Positions 43,540 to 53,485 of a stretch of 64,000 bases of DNA are shown piece by piece. Origin of the DNA: Pseudanabaena galeata CCNP1313 (GTDB lineage: Bacteria > Cyanobacteriota > Cyanobacteriia > Pseudanabaenales > Pseudanabaenaceae); the NCBI RefSeq assembly GCF_029910235.1, contig NZ_CP112874.1, positions 620,001-684,000 on the forward strand, read 5' to 3'. Position numbers and translations under genes: made by a program. Position 1 is the stretch's first letter, and every line of letters starts with the position of its first letter. The notes below the pieces were generated by a model, which ran no database searches, was not told the DNA's origin, and was given only the letters and a program-made list of their open reading frames with translations.

Positions 43540-43748
43540 GAAGCAAGACTTTTACTGTTTTGCCTCCTAGATAACGTCAGTTCGACGAAAGCGAAAAATG
43601 GTAAGAATCGCTTAGCGATTCTTACCATTTTTCGCCATTTGCGGCGTGCGAAGCACGCCGCAAATGGCTATATCGAACTCACGTTAGATAGGGTTCGCTA
43701 CGCGAACCCTATCTAGGAGCTAGTTTGAAATTAACCCAAACTGAGGTT
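43540..43748. repeat. R5 repeat interrupted by an R4 element
   Basis: Left part of R5 to 43572, right part from 43690 (GGGTTCGCTACGCGAACCC, CTAGGAGCTAGTTTGAAATT...CTGAGGTTA). In between lies R4, 43573-43685. Removing R4 and one AGAT restores the palindrome CCTAGATAGGGTTCG / CGAACCCTATCTAGG, as seen intact at 24127-24163. Confidence 0.8.
43573..43685. mobile_element. R4 MITE with 4-bp target duplication AGAT
   Basis: Ends AACGTCAGTTCGA and TCGAACTCACGTT (imperfect 13-bp inverted repeat, one mismatch), flanked by AGAT at 43569-43572 and 43686-43689. Inside are the same two hairpins as at 23927-24060. The host palindrome proves insertion. Confidence 0.82.
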
Positions 43749-43774
43749 AAATATTACTGCTCAAGCTCAAAGCG

Positions 43775-46474
43775 CTAGATACTCACACTTCTTGAGGCTA
43801 AAAGTTCTTGAATCATATCGGCTAGCTGTCGTAAGCGAAATGGTTTAGTGAGATATTCACTAGCTCCCGCCTCTAAACACCGTTCGCGATCGCCTGTCAT
43901 TGCCAAACCCGTAAGTGCAATGATCGGAATATTGGCTACCTTTGGATTATTACGAATAAGTTTCATCGCCGTAAGTCCATCCATTTCAGGCATTTGGATA
44001 TCCATCAGAATAATATCAGGCTTTTGCGCGATCGCCATCTCCACCGCAATTTTGCCATTTTTCGCTAGTGATAATTGATATCCTCGATTTTCTAGATAAC
44101 TACTGACACTTTCAATATTAGCCTCGTTATCTTCAGCGATCAAAATTGTAGAAGGTGTTGCGGTAGAGTTTGTCAGGATCGATACATCAGCGATCGCTGA
44201 TGACAGCAAGTTAGTCTCATGCTTAGTTAATTGACTTTGCAGGTAGGGCAGACGCACCCGAAATCGGCTGCCTTTATCGACTTCACTTTCTACATCAACA
44301 GATCCTTTGTGCATTTCCACAATCTTTTTTACTAGCGAAAGTCCCAAACCTGTACCTGCATATTTACGATTGAGGGCGCTGTCAATTTGGATAAAGGTTT
44401 GGAACAGTTTGCTAATATTCTCTGGAGCGATACCAATCCCTGTATCAGAGACTATAAAGTCCGTATAAAACTCCGATGGTTCGCCCTCGTGCTGAATTTC
44501 GCCCATTTGGACTTCTAATACTACTGCTCCACCGTCTGGGGTAAACTTCACGGCATTGGTGAGCAGATTGATTAAGACCTGACGGATTCGTAATTCATCA
44601 ACTTGAATATTGGAAAGACGAGTATTTATTAGGCAACCAGAAATATTAAGAGATAGTTGAATATTTTTTTTGACAGCGAGTTGTTTGACAAAGGTAAGGC
44701 TGTCGTTACAGAGCTTCTTGATATCCACATTTTTAAGGTGTAGCTCTAGTTTTCCTGATTCGACTTTGGCAAGATCGAGGATATCGGTAATTAATGATAG
44801 TAAATGCTGTCCACTTGATTCGACAGTAGTAATTGCTTTCATTTGCCGATCGCTTAAAGTCCCTAAGCCTCCTTCCACTAAAGCCTCTGACAGACCTAAA
44901 ATTGCATTCAAAGGCGTGCGTAACTCATGGCTCATATTTGCCAAAAACTCATCCTTGAGGCGCGTAGCTCGCTCTAGCTCAATATTGGCTAGGGCTAATT
45001 TTCCGTTGTTTTCTTGTAATCGAATCTCGCTTTCCTGAAGAGCCGCAGTGCGCTTTTCTACTCGCTCCTCTAACTCTTGATTGAGCTTTTGCAGAGCATT
45101 TTCAGCAAGTTTCTTTTCGGCTAATTCCGTTTGGATTCTTTGATAGAGACTAGCTTGGGCGATCGCGATCGCCATCTGATCACTGACTTGGCGAAAAAGA
45201 TCGATTTCCCACTGTTGCCATTGATGCGTCTGGCTATGATGGGCTACTAGCAATCCCCAGAGGCTATTCTGTTGCATAATCGATGCAACCAACTGAGCTT
45301 TGAGTGTGTGGTTTCGGCAAAATTCTTGTAGCCCGAACGAAATCTCTACGTGATCAAGATCATCAATCTGATAAGTTTTGCTTTCGAGATAATATTGGAG
45401 CATTTCTGGCGGAAATATTTCCGTAGGAATTGTCATGTCTAGCATTTTTATTGATTGCTCAGACACAGACTCGGCAGTGATTTTGCCACTACCGTCGGGT
45501 AACAAGCAACAAACTAAAACGCGATCAATGGCAATAATCTGTCTTAACTCGGTAACAGCCGTATTTAAAATTTCCGTAAAATCAAGGGATTGCCGAATAC
45601 TCAAGGTTAACCTTGATATAATTCGTTCGCGTTCAACCTGTTGCCGAAATTCTAATTCCTTTTGTTTGCGGAGTGTAATATCTTCTTTGACAGCGACATA
45701 ATGAGTAATGTTACCATTTGGATCTCTAATTGCCGAGATGGAAGCCTGTTCCCAATACAGTTCTCCATTGCGCTTTTTATTTTGCAGTTCTCCATGCCAT
45801 TCCTTCCCACTGGTGATGTTATCCCAGAGGCTTGTGTAGATTTGCTCGGAGACATATCCAGATTGGAGAATGCGGGGATTTCTGCCGATCACATCGGTAA
45901 ATTTATAACCTGTTAGCTCTTCAAATTTGGGATTGACATATTCAATATCCCCTCCCACATTTGTAATTACAATCGAGGCAGGACTTTGCTCCGATACCCT
46001 TGAGAAGATTTTTAAAGCTTCTTCTGCTTTGTGGCGTTGGATAATTTCAGATTGGAGTTTTTGGTTCTGCTTGTCTAAATCTTGGGTAAGGTGTCGTAGT
46101 TTTAAATGCAATTCCAGTCTAGCAATTAGTTCTTCTTGTTGAAAAGGTTTGGTAACGTAATCTACTGCTCCTAAATTTAATCCCTTGACCTTATCGGCGG
46201 TACTAGCTAAGGCGGTCATAAAAATAATTGGAATATGGCGGGTTGCTTCTGACTCTTGAAGCTGTTGACAGGTCTCAAACCCGTTTAATTCAGGCATGAG
46301 AATATCTAATAAAATTAGATCGGGTTGTGCTTTGGTGATTTTGGCGATCGCGCTCAGTCCATCCATAGCCACGAGAATTTTATAGCCATAGGAACTTAAA
46401 ACCGTAGAAAGCAATTTCACATTGGCAGGATTATCATCAACTATAAAAATCACAGAAGGCTGCTGGTTAGACAT
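43775..46474 (-). CDS. Hybrid histidine kinase (REC-PAS-GAF-HisKA-HATPase-REC)
   Basis: 899 residues from ATG 46474 (MSNQQPSVIFIVDDN). Receiver 1 (ILLDILMPELNG), coiled coil, PAS with PAC (IVITNVGGDIEYVNPKFEEL), GAF (residues about 290-450), HisKA (NMSHELRTPLNAILGLSEAL), HATPase (DTGIGIA, GTGLGLSLVKKI) and receiver 2 (ILMDIQMPEMDG) at the end. No transmembrane segment, so cytoplasmic. Its ATG overlaps the stop of the preceding kinase gene by eight bases (ATGTCTAA), supporting this start and translational coupling. The two kinases probably act in the same relay. Confidence 0.92.
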   Translation of the reverse strand: MSNQQPSVIFIVDDNPANVKLLSTVLSSYGYKILVAMDGLSAIAKITKAQPDLILLDILMPELNGFETCQQLQESEATRHIPIIFMTALASTADKVKGLNLGAVDYVTKPFQQEELIARLELHLKLRHLTQDLDKQNQKLQSEIIQRHKAEEALKIFSRVSEQSPASIVITNVGGDIEYVNPKFEELTGYKFTDVIGRNPRILQSGYVSEQIYTSLWDNITSGKEWHGELQNKKRNGELYWEQASISAIRDPNGNITHYVAVKEDITLRKQKELEFRQQVERERIISRLTLSIRQSLDFTEILNTAVTELRQIIAIDRVLVCCLLPDGSGKITAESVSEQSIKMLDMTIPTEIFPPEMLQYYLESKTYQIDDLDHVEISFGLQEFCRNHTLKAQLVASIMQQNSLWGLLVAHHSQTHQWQQWEIDLFRQVSDQMAIAIAQASLYQRIQTELAEKKLAENALQKLNQELEERVEKRTAALQESEIRLQENNGKLALANIELERATRLKDEFLANMSHELRTPLNAILGLSEALVEGGLGTLSDRQMKAITTVESSGQHLLSLITDILDLAKVESGKLELHLKNVDIKKLCNDSLTFVKQLAVKKNIQLSLNISGCLINTRLSNIQVDELRIRQVLINLLTNAVKFTPDGGAVVLEVQMGEIQHEGEPSEFYTDFIVSDTGIGIAPENISKLFQTFIQIDSALNRKYAGTGLGLSLVKKIVEMHKGSVDVESEVDKGSRFRVRLPYLQSQLTKHETNLLSSAIADVSILTNSTATPSTILIAEDNEANIESVSSYLENRGYQLSLAKNGKIAVEMAIAQKPDIILMDIQMPEMDGLTAMKLIRNNPKVANIPIIALTGLAMTGDRERCLEAGASEYLTKPFRLRQLADMIQELLASRSVSI

Positions 46475-49400
46475 GGTAACTATCACTCCTTGACTGCAAT
46501 AGCTTGAAAATATTTGGTTCATCAAAGGCTTGCACTAAGGATAGTAATCTATCGGCAAAACTTTGGTATTGCGGATCAAGTTGGCTAATTCTTTGGGCTT
46601 CTTGAGCGATCACCTCGAAATCACCAACTCCTAATGCCGATAGAATTGCAGCTAACTCAGTAAATGGCGGTATGATTAAAAGCTGCTCTGCCATTGTGTC
46701 GGATGTTTGCTTCGGTGCTGATTGATTATAAATCCATGATAGATGTAGATATTCTTGAATTTTTCCTAAAAATATCGATAAATCAATGGGCTTTGCCAAA
46801 AAATCATCACAGCCTGCGTTAATACTTCTGATTTTCTCGGATTCGACAATACTAGCAGAAAGAGCCAGAATAGGGATATTCTGAAATTTTGGCATCTGTC
46901 TTAATTGACGCACCATTTCAATCCCATTCATCTCAGGCATAGCTAGATCGGCAATAATGACATCGACGGAATTGTTTTTTGCCATTAAGATTCCATGATA
47001 GCCATTTTCCGCTTCTAGCACAATGAAACCTAATGGCTCTAGTAAATTCTTGATCACCGCCCGATTTGCCCAACGGTCATCCACTACTAAAATGGTGATT
47101 CTGCGACCTGTATATCCAATAATGTTTGGCGAATCAGCGATCGCAATATTACTAACAATAGGTTGCCGCGTTTTAATCTCAGCTAAATCTAAGGAAAACC
47201 AAAAGCTGCTGCCTCTATTAATCTTGCTGCTCACTTGGAGATTTCCCCCCATCATAGAGACTAACTTTTGAGTAATTGATAATCCTAGTCCAGTGCCTTC
47301 AGGACGTTTTTTGAAATCACCTACCTGCTCAAAGGGCTGAAATATTTTGTCTAAATGTTCTGGAGCAATACCTTTGCCAGTATCAATGACTGCAAAGAGA
47401 ATTTTGGTAAGATGGGGAGTTGTATCATCTTTACTTGGATTGTTGATATCTACTGGTACTACTTCTACGCGCAAAGTTACCATGCCGTGATCGGTAAACT
47501 TAATTGCATTTCCTAATAGATTCAGCAATATTTGCCTTAGACGTTGTTCATCGACAAGTAAATTTACGGGTAAGTCTTCAGAAAACTCGTGATTGAAGAG
47601 CAAGCTTTTTTCCTCAGCCTTGATTTGACAGATTTTTGCTACACTCATCAAGAATTTTGGGAAGTTGATGACAGAGGGATTTAAATCTAAATGATGGGCT
47701 TCGATTTTCGATAAGTCAAGAATTTCAGAAATGAGACTGAGTAAATGCTTGCCACACTGACTAATAATTTCTAGCCCTTCTTTTTGTTTAGGTGTGAGAT
47801 TAACGTCACGCGCAAAAACTTGAGCATAGCCAAGGATGCCATTGAGGGGAGTCCGTAATTCATGGCTCATATTGGCGAGGAAAGTGCTTTTGGCTTGATT
47901 AGCTTCTTCGGCCTGTTGCTTGGCTTCTTTTAGAGCTATTTCATTGGCTTTGCGATCGGTGACATCCATTGCCATCGAAATTAACGCTCGTCTACCATCA
48001 GCAATCCGACCTAGGGGAGCAGTTGCAAAATTCCAAATTCGCCTAGAGCCATCTTTCGTAAATATCTCAAACTCTCCATCGTCACACTGTTCGGTAATCT
48101 CATAGAGGTTTTGGATTTTCCGTAGAATCTCCTGATAGTTATCCCGAAAAACCTTCGCTACCCAATCTCCAATGGTGGGAATTTCTGCAAGAGTATAGCC
48201 AGTGATTTCTGTCCAAGTTCGATTAATTTGTATGATTTGTCCATCTTCCGCATGAATAATAATCGGTAGGGGAGCATCAGTAATGGCGCGGCTCAGTCTT
48301 TCTTCACTTTCTTGGAGGGCTTGTGCTACTATCTTCTGCTCTGTAATATCCGTAGCGACACCAATGATCATTTGCTGAGAATCGATGATACTTGAGAGGT
48401 AAGCAGAGTTAAACTGCCAAACACGAGTGGAACCATCATAAGTTGTAATATTTATTTCTTTAACTTCTGTAGGACTATCATGTTCAGATGTATGGTTTTG
48501 AGATGGTTGTAGCAATGGCAGATAGTTTTGACAAAATCGATCTGTCCATTCTGTTATTTCAGTAATGTCACAGTCTGTAAATCCCGTTTGATTAATCCAA
48601 GCACGGTTAATTTGTAATGGTTGGTTATCCCTCGAATAGAGAATGATGGGGAATGGTGCGTTGACGATCGCTAAACGAAACCGTTCTTCACTGTTTTGGA
48701 GGGCGATTGCAGCCTGTTTGCGAGTAGTGATATCTTGAAATGATGAAATCAGGAACTTTACGGAGTGATCTGCATTACGATAACAAGATACATTGAGGAT
48801 GGTATATACCAAAGAGCCATCCTTGCGAATAAACCTCTTTTCCATTTCATAACCATCAATTTCACCATTAAGCAATCTTTGAAATTTATCGAGGTTAGAT
48901 GCAAGATCCTCCGTATGGGTCATCTCTGTCCATGACATATTGCATAGTTCAGTTTCGCTATAACCGAGCATTTCCGACAGTTTATGATTGACCCGCAACC
49001 ATCGTTTATCAATTGAACTAATGGCAATACCAAGTACCCCGACATCAAATTGCGATCTAAAGAGAAATGCATGTTCTTGTATTTCTCTTTCTGCGGCGGC
49101 GCGACGTTTTTCGGAGTCAGTAAGCCTGAGTGATAGCCCCACATCTTCGGTCAGTTCTGTCAATAAATTGACAACAATATCGTCAAAAAAGTTTTTTTCT
49201 GAAGCATAGAAGACGATCGCGCCAACGTTCTGCTGATCGATGACCAAGGGGAAAGCAGTACTACCGCTAATACCATGTTTTTGGGCTTGGGAATGCCACG
49301 GAAGAGTTTTTGGGTCTGTAAAATAATCATTGACGACAACAATTTGATTGTCTCTAATAGCAATACCCGCTGGCTCAAGGGAAGTTGGTAGAGATGGATC

Positions 49401-51080
49401 AATGGATATTTGCATTTCTTGAATATAGTTAATCGCTTCTCCTGCTGCCGCAAATGTCTCGACTATCAAGGTTTCAGGATTGACAATGCCGATCCAAACG
49501 AGTCGAAATTTCCCATAATCAGATGCAATTTCACAAATTTTAAGTAGTAATTCCTGCGGTTCACGAATACGGACGATCGCTTCATTAGCCCGACTCAGAA
49601 ATCTGTGCAGTTGCGTAGTGCGTTCGAGTTGATGCTGTAACTTAATTTGATTGGTGATGTCCTGCACAAACACAAAAAATAGACCTTCTCCCTGAGGAAA
49701 ATAGGAGATACTAATTTGCACATCAATGAGATTGCCACTTCTTTGCTTCCATTGCTGACAAATTTTTGTTTTCTGGTGGGCAATCCAACTGGAGGTGAAT
49801 TCATTTTGTTCGATGTCTGTAGTTACTACTAAGTCAAAAATTGATCGCTCCAATAATTGCTCGTTACTGTAATCTGTGATTGCGGTCAAAGCTGCGTTTA
49901 CTTCCTTAAATTTGCCAAAGCGATCGAGCATGGCATAGCCATCAATGGAAGTCTCAATCGCAGTCAGATATCGTGAGGCATTATCAGCAACCATCAACGC
50001 TTGTTCAGTTTCGGCTTTTTGCTTTAGGGATTGTAGGGCTAATCCTCCCAATCGCCTAATCTGGTAAGCAACATAAAAAACAATACCAATCAAAAGCCCT
50101 GTCAAACTGCTAACGATAATTGCCAACTGCTGTAAAGGTTCGTCAGCCTCACTAAGATCAATTTTGGCGACCATTACCCAAGGTGTATTTTTAATTCTCT
50201 GTGATGCGCCGATCACTGAGATATTGCGATAATCAGATAATCGCGATAATAACTTCTGTTTTTGTGTCGTTTTTATGGCTTGTACTGATAAAAAACCAGT
50301 TTGATCTAGCGATCGGGTAAATTCTAATCCAGCATTATCTCTATGGCGAAGAGGATTGAGATATCGTGCCAAATTTCCTTCTTGTCGCACGAGAAAGGTT
50401 TCCGCAGTGGCGCTAGTTGTCGGCCATGATCTTAATAGGGGAAATAAATAATTGGTGGGATCTGATTCTAAATACGCTGCTCCTATGAGGGTATTCGTTT
50501 GATCATAGATAGGTACAAGCACTCCATATACAGCCATCTTACCTGTGCTAGTTTCCTGCCAATGCATATCGACAAATTCAAATCTATTTACTTTAGTCGG
50601 GGTTCGTAATTTTGCCTGAAAAGTCTGCGTTACTAATTCCGTCAAATTTGCTGGTTGTCCTTCTTGCCATACCAACCTGCCCGCTCGATCAATTAGTACT
50701 ATTCTGTGATATCCATATTCTGTTCTCGTCTTGAAAGCCTCTTGCTGCATTATCAATCGCTGCTGTTGCGCGTTGTCATCCTGTATGCCCCTTTCAATTG
50801 CTTGGAGGGTGGTGATTACCGATGGACGCGATGTAAAGATCAGGGCATCGGATTGTCGTTCATTAATCCATTGTTCAATTTGATTGGCTTTTAACTGGGC
50901 GATCGCTAGGAGTTTTTCTTGAGTATTGTGGGTAATCTTTTGTCCAAACCAATAAAAAGACCCTATCCCCCCGCCTAATATACTCACAACAGCGATCGCT
51001 AACCCCAAAAATAAGTTTCTGGTGTTAGATATTTGCTTTAGATGATTTTTTTGCTCATCCTTTAGTAATCCATCTAACAT
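46467..51080 (-). CDS. Giant membrane hybrid histidine kinase (dCACHE-like, 4 PAS, GAF, HisKA, HATPase, REC)
   Basis: A 1537-residue sensor kinase. Transmembrane segments at about 24-44 and 325-347 enclose a double-CACHE-type extracytoplasmic domain. Then come PAS 1 (~365-480), GAF (~490-660), PAS 2 (~665-790), PAS 3 (~800-920), PAS 4 (~925-1045), HisKA (NMSHELRTPLNGILGYAQVF), HATPase (DTGKGIAPEHL, GTGLGLSITQKL) and a receiver (VIIADLAMPEMNG). The last 75 residues are helical and follow the layout of an Hpt-like tail, but I see no clear His motif. Probably perceives an external ligand. It is coupled to the next hybrid kinase. Confidence 0.92.
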   Translation of the reverse strand: MLDGLLKDEQKNHLKQISNTRNLFLGLAIAVVSILGGGIGSFYWFGQKITHNTQEKLLAIAQLKANQIEQWINERQSDALIFTSRPSVITTLQAIERGIQDDNAQQQRLIMQQEAFKTRTEYGYHRIVLIDRAGRLVWQEGQPANLTELVTQTFQAKLRTPTKVNRFEFVDMHWQETSTGKMAVYGVLVPIYDQTNTLIGAAYLESDPTNYLFPLLRSWPTTSATAETFLVRQEGNLARYLNPLRHRDNAGLEFTRSLDQTGFLSVQAIKTTQKQKLLSRLSDYRNISVIGASQRIKNTPWVMVAKIDLSEADEPLQQLAIIVSSLTGLLIGIVFYVAYQIRRLGGLALQSLKQKAETEQALMVADNASRYLTAIETSIDGYAMLDRFGKFKEVNAALTAITDYSNEQLLERSIFDLVVTTDIEQNEFTSSWIAHQKTKICQQWKQRSGNLIDVQISISYFPQGEGLFFVFVQDITNQIKLQHQLERTTQLHRFLSRANEAIVRIREPQELLLKICEIASDYGKFRLVWIGIVNPETLIVETFAAAGEAINYIQEMQISIDPSLPTSLEPAGIAIRDNQIVVVNDYFTDPKTLPWHSQAQKHGISGSTAFPLVIDQQNVGAIVFYASEKNFFDDIVVNLLTELTEDVGLSLRLTDSEKRRAAAEREIQEHAFLFRSQFDVGVLGIAISSIDKRWLRVNHKLSEMLGYSETELCNMSWTEMTHTEDLASNLDKFQRLLNGEIDGYEMEKRFIRKDGSLVYTILNVSCYRNADHSVKFLISSFQDITTRKQAAIALQNSEERFRLAIVNAPFPIILYSRDNQPLQINRAWINQTGFTDCDITEITEWTDRFCQNYLPLLQPSQNHTSEHDSPTEVKEINITTYDGSTRVWQFNSAYLSSIIDSQQMIIGVATDITEQKIVAQALQESEERLSRAITDAPLPIIIHAEDGQIIQINRTWTEITGYTLAEIPTIGDWVAKVFRDNYQEILRKIQNLYEITEQCDDGEFEIFTKDGSRRIWNFATAPLGRIADGRRALISMAMDVTDRKANEIALKEAKQQAEEANQAKSTFLANMSHELRTPLNGILGYAQVFARDVNLTPKQKEGLEIISQCGKHLLSLISEILDLSKIEAHHLDLNPSVINFPKFLMSVAKICQIKAEEKSLLFNHEFSEDLPVNLLVDEQRLRQILLNLLGNAIKFTDHGMVTLRVEVVPVDINNPSKDDTTPHLTKILFAVIDTGKGIAPEHLDKIFQPFEQVGDFKKRPEGTGLGLSITQKLVSMMGGNLQVSSKINRGSSFWFSLDLAEIKTRQPIVSNIAIADSPNIIGYTGRRITILVVDDRWANRAVIKNLLEPLGFIVLEAENGYHGILMAKNNSVDVIIADLAMPEMNGIEMVRQLRQMPKFQNIPILALSASIVESEKIRSINAGCDDFLAKPIDLSIFLGKIQEYLHLSWIYNQSAPKQTSDTMAEQLLIIPPFTELAAILSALGVGDFEVIAQEAQRISQLDPQYQSFADRLLSLVQAFDEPNIFKLLQSRSDSYHV

Positions 51081-51568
51081 TTATTCCGTTTATACAATCA
51101 ATAATTAAAATAAAGCCACAATGAGAACTATATTTATAGCATTCCTAAATAGGTTATGAGAGTGCGCCCGCTCTCTCATAACAATCAAATGAGCGCTATC
51201 GTTTCAGTTAAGACTAATAAAACCAATATTAATGTAATTATTATAGCAATAAATGAGGTCATGCTAGATAAGAATAGACAGTGCCAATCGCCGTCTATTC
51301 TTTCCACGTTCAATCCTTTCCTTTCTATAGCGCTCCTAAATAAGTTGTGAGAGTGCGTCTCACAACCTATTTAGGAGCGCTATAGGATTACCATAAATGA
51401 ACGTGAATTCGATATAGCCATTTGCGGCGTGCTTCGCACGCCGCAAATGGCTATATCGAGCTGATTTTAAATGAGTTCGCTGATCCCTTCTCATACCAAT
51501 TCACGCAAGTGTTGCCACACCTTCGTGAATTGCCGCAATAGCAAAGTCATTGGTTTGCGCTGACTTTG
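51081..51568. repeat. Repeat-filled 488-bp gap: two R3, one R4, one R2 copy
   Basis: R3 copies at 51135-51182 (short) and 51325-51384 (TATAGCGCTCCTAAATAAGT...CTATTTAGGAGCGCTATA), R4 at 51401-51480 (reduced to a single hairpin CATTTGCGGCGTGC-TTC-complement) and R2 at 51493-51533 (ATACCAATTCACGCAAGTGT...). The piece 51183-51324 between the two R3 copies holds nothing I can name. No gene. Confidence 0.72.
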
Positions 51569-52582
51569 CTATTGCGGCTGATGACAAGTGATGCAGTGAA
51601 ATGCCCCACCACCTAAGAGAATATGTTTTGCTGAAAGCCCGATCGCTTTGCGGTTTGGGAAATGCTGGGCGATCGCCTGCACTGCTAATTCATCATTCTC
51701 TGAGCCATAGGTGGGAATAATCACGCTGTCATTGGAGATGTAGAAGTTGAGATAACTGGCGGGCATAATTTCGCCTTCGTCATCGAGAACGAGACTTGGT
51801 GAAGGGATTTTAACTACATTCAATTTATGTCCTTGAGCGTCGGTCATTGCTTCTAGTTGAGCAGCAATATCATTGAGAACTCGGTAATTAGGATCATCCT
51901 CAGAGGTTGGGTGCATACACATGACGGTATGAGGCGCGATAAAACGGGCGATCGTGTCGATATGACCGTCGGTGTGGTCATTGAGAAGCCCTTCTTCAAT
52001 CCACAGTACTTTTTCTACTCCCAAGGCATTTTTTAATCCCAATTCGATCGCCTGTTGATCCATCTGCGGATTACGGTTGGGATTGAGGAGACATTGCTTG
52101 GTGGTGAGACAGGTTCCTGCTCCATCGACTTCGATCGCACCGCCTTCGAGTACCCAGTCAAATTCAAATTTAGGTATGTCAAGGGTTGCAAGAATATTTT
52201 CGGCTACGCGATCGTCATGTTCTAGTAGATATTTGCCACCCCAACCGTTCCATTGAAAATGCAAAGCCCCTAGTTTCCCATCTGCATTTTTGATATAGAT
52301 CGGTGTGATATCGCGCATCCAGATGTCACCAAAGGGAATCTGATGAAAGCGCACGGGTAAATCTCCGAGCAGTTCCTTTGCTAGAGCCGCAGTTTCTTCG
52401 AGTACTAAGATTTCTAGCTGTTCGGATGTGGCGATCGCTTTGGCTAGGGCGACAAATTCCGCTTGGACGATATCGAGATATTCTAACCACAGGTCGCGAT
52501 GGCTGGGGAAGGCTAGCCAGCAGGCGGTGTGGGGTTGCCATTCGGCTGGCTGTGAGTAGCCCAAGGTTTTGGGGTGATCCAT
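51569..52582 (-). CDS. aguA: Agmatine deiminase (peptidyl-arginine deiminase family)
   Basis: A 337-residue protein of the guanidine-modifying fold. It converts agmatine to N-carbamoylputrescine and ammonia, a step of polyamine and arginine catabolism. Typical blocks: EWQPHTACWLAFPSH, then IPFGDIWMRDITPIYI, the FQWNGWGGKY motif, VLEGGAIEVDG, DHTDGHIDTIARF (catalytic His and Asp) and the nucleophile Cys in LGGGAFHCITCHQPQ. All catalytic elements are present. Monocistronic, with a repeat-filled gap after it. Substrate preference within the family is taken from the overall match. Confidence 0.9.
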   Translation of the reverse strand: MDHPKTLGYSQPAEWQPHTACWLAFPSHRDLWLEYLDIVQAEFVALAKAIATSEQLEILVLEETAALAKELLGDLPVRFHQIPFGDIWMRDITPIYIKNADGKLGALHFQWNGWGGKYLLEHDDRVAENILATLDIPKFEFDWVLEGGAIEVDGAGTCLTTKQCLLNPNRNPQMDQQAIELGLKNALGVEKVLWIEEGLLNDHTDGHIDTIARFIAPHTVMCMHPTSEDDPNYRVLNDIAAQLEAMTDAQGHKLNVVKIPSPSLVLDDEGEIMPASYLNFYISNDSVIIPTYGSENDELAVQAIAQHFPNRKAIGLSAKHILLGGGAFHCITCHQPQ

Positions 52583-52791
52583 GACGGTTGCGGTGTTGTT
52601 AATAATCCATCGGAAATCCTACCTTTATTTTGGGCGATCGCGCTATTGCTAAGGCTACTTGCCTTAAAAAAATTAGAAAACAGGACGCAAAAGCATTATC
52701 CTAAAAATAGTGGGTGTGGTTGCTTAATTTCATGTCTAATTTTTTTTGCTTTGAAAATATATAATTCAGGTTTGCAGCCTAATAAATAACA
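52583..52791. other. Intergenic region between aguA and the three-gene module
   Basis: 209 bp, no recognised gene. It carries the divergent promoters. I see no hairpin of note. Confidence 0.4.
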
Positions 52792-53433
52792 ATGAGTACA
52801 GTTAATAACGAGATACGTCTGCTTCTAAATTTGTGGGGTTTGGGGAATGGTCAAGGGCTAGTCAAGAGGAGTGAGCTTTTGCGTCCTTATAAGGGTAAGG
52901 AGAAGAAGGCGGTGTATGAGGTTAGTTTGCAGGATCTTGCTGAGCGTGGGGCGATCGCTTTGACGATGGATAAGAAAGTGCCGAAGTTGTCGCTGACGGA
53001 TGCGGGTTTGCAACAGTTGGCGACGGGTTTGCTGTCGGCGGATTTTGGGTTTGAGGGGCAGTTGGTGGGCAGTCGGTTGGCGAATGCGGCTTTGAGATGG
53101 TTTAGGCAATATCAAGGTGTTGGTGTGAATGCTGAGGCGATCGCGCCTAAGATCTCGACTTACGATGAGTTTAAGGTTGTGGCTTTAGAAACTTACGATC
53201 AGCTTAATCGTGATTACAACTATGACAATCTTGTGCCAATTTATCGGATTAGACGGGTGATCGGTGAACGTGTAACGCGATCGCAGTTTAACGACTGGAT
53301 GCTAGAGCTTCAGTCAAATGATGTCTTACAACTTCAAGGTGGAGGCGTAGAAGATGATGCACAAGATAAGCTCGAAGACTCAATTTTGACTAAAGTAAGT
53401 GGACTACGTTGCTATGCCAAAAAGATTAGCTAA
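52792..53433 (+). CDS. Winged-helix-like first protein of a putative defence operon
   Basis: A 213-residue protein. Residues 1-75 look like a winged helix (NEIRLLLNLWGLGNGQGLVK, VSLQDLAERGAIALTMDKKV, LSLTDAGLQQLATGLL). Residues 135-213 (YDNLVPIYRIRRVIGERVTR, RSQFNDWMLELQSNDVLQLQ) form a second winged-helix-like domain. No catalytic motif is visible. It precedes an ATPase and a nuclease by 52 bp and is in the same direction. It may recognise DNA, or serve as adaptor or regulator for the ATPase-nuclease pair. The family is unknown to me. Confidence 0.7.
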   Translation: MSTVNNEIRLLLNLWGLGNGQGLVKRSELLRPYKGKEKKAVYEVSLQDLAERGAIALTMDKKVPKLSLTDAGLQQLATGLLSADFGFEGQLVGSRLANAALRWFRQYQGVGVNAEAIAPKISTYDEFKVVALETYDQLNRDYNYDNLVPIYRIRRVIGERVTRSQFNDWMLELQSNDVLQLQGGGVEDDAQDKLEDSILTKVSGLRCYAKKIS

Positions 53434-53485
53434 CTTCGCGAACTTTTCTTAATATTATCATAAAAAATCAAGTTAATAGAATCCT

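Noticed and set aside
43390-43716. Open frame with a hydrophobic stretch (IMPFLLIALCIYILY)
   Set aside because: Begins in R6 and ends in R4/R5. The middle, about 43420-43540, could be a scrap of a small membrane protein gene, but I cannot identify it.
52574-52789. 71-residue open frame between aguA and the three-gene module
   Set aside because: Starts inside the opposite-strand aguA gene, has odd composition and no recognisable motif.
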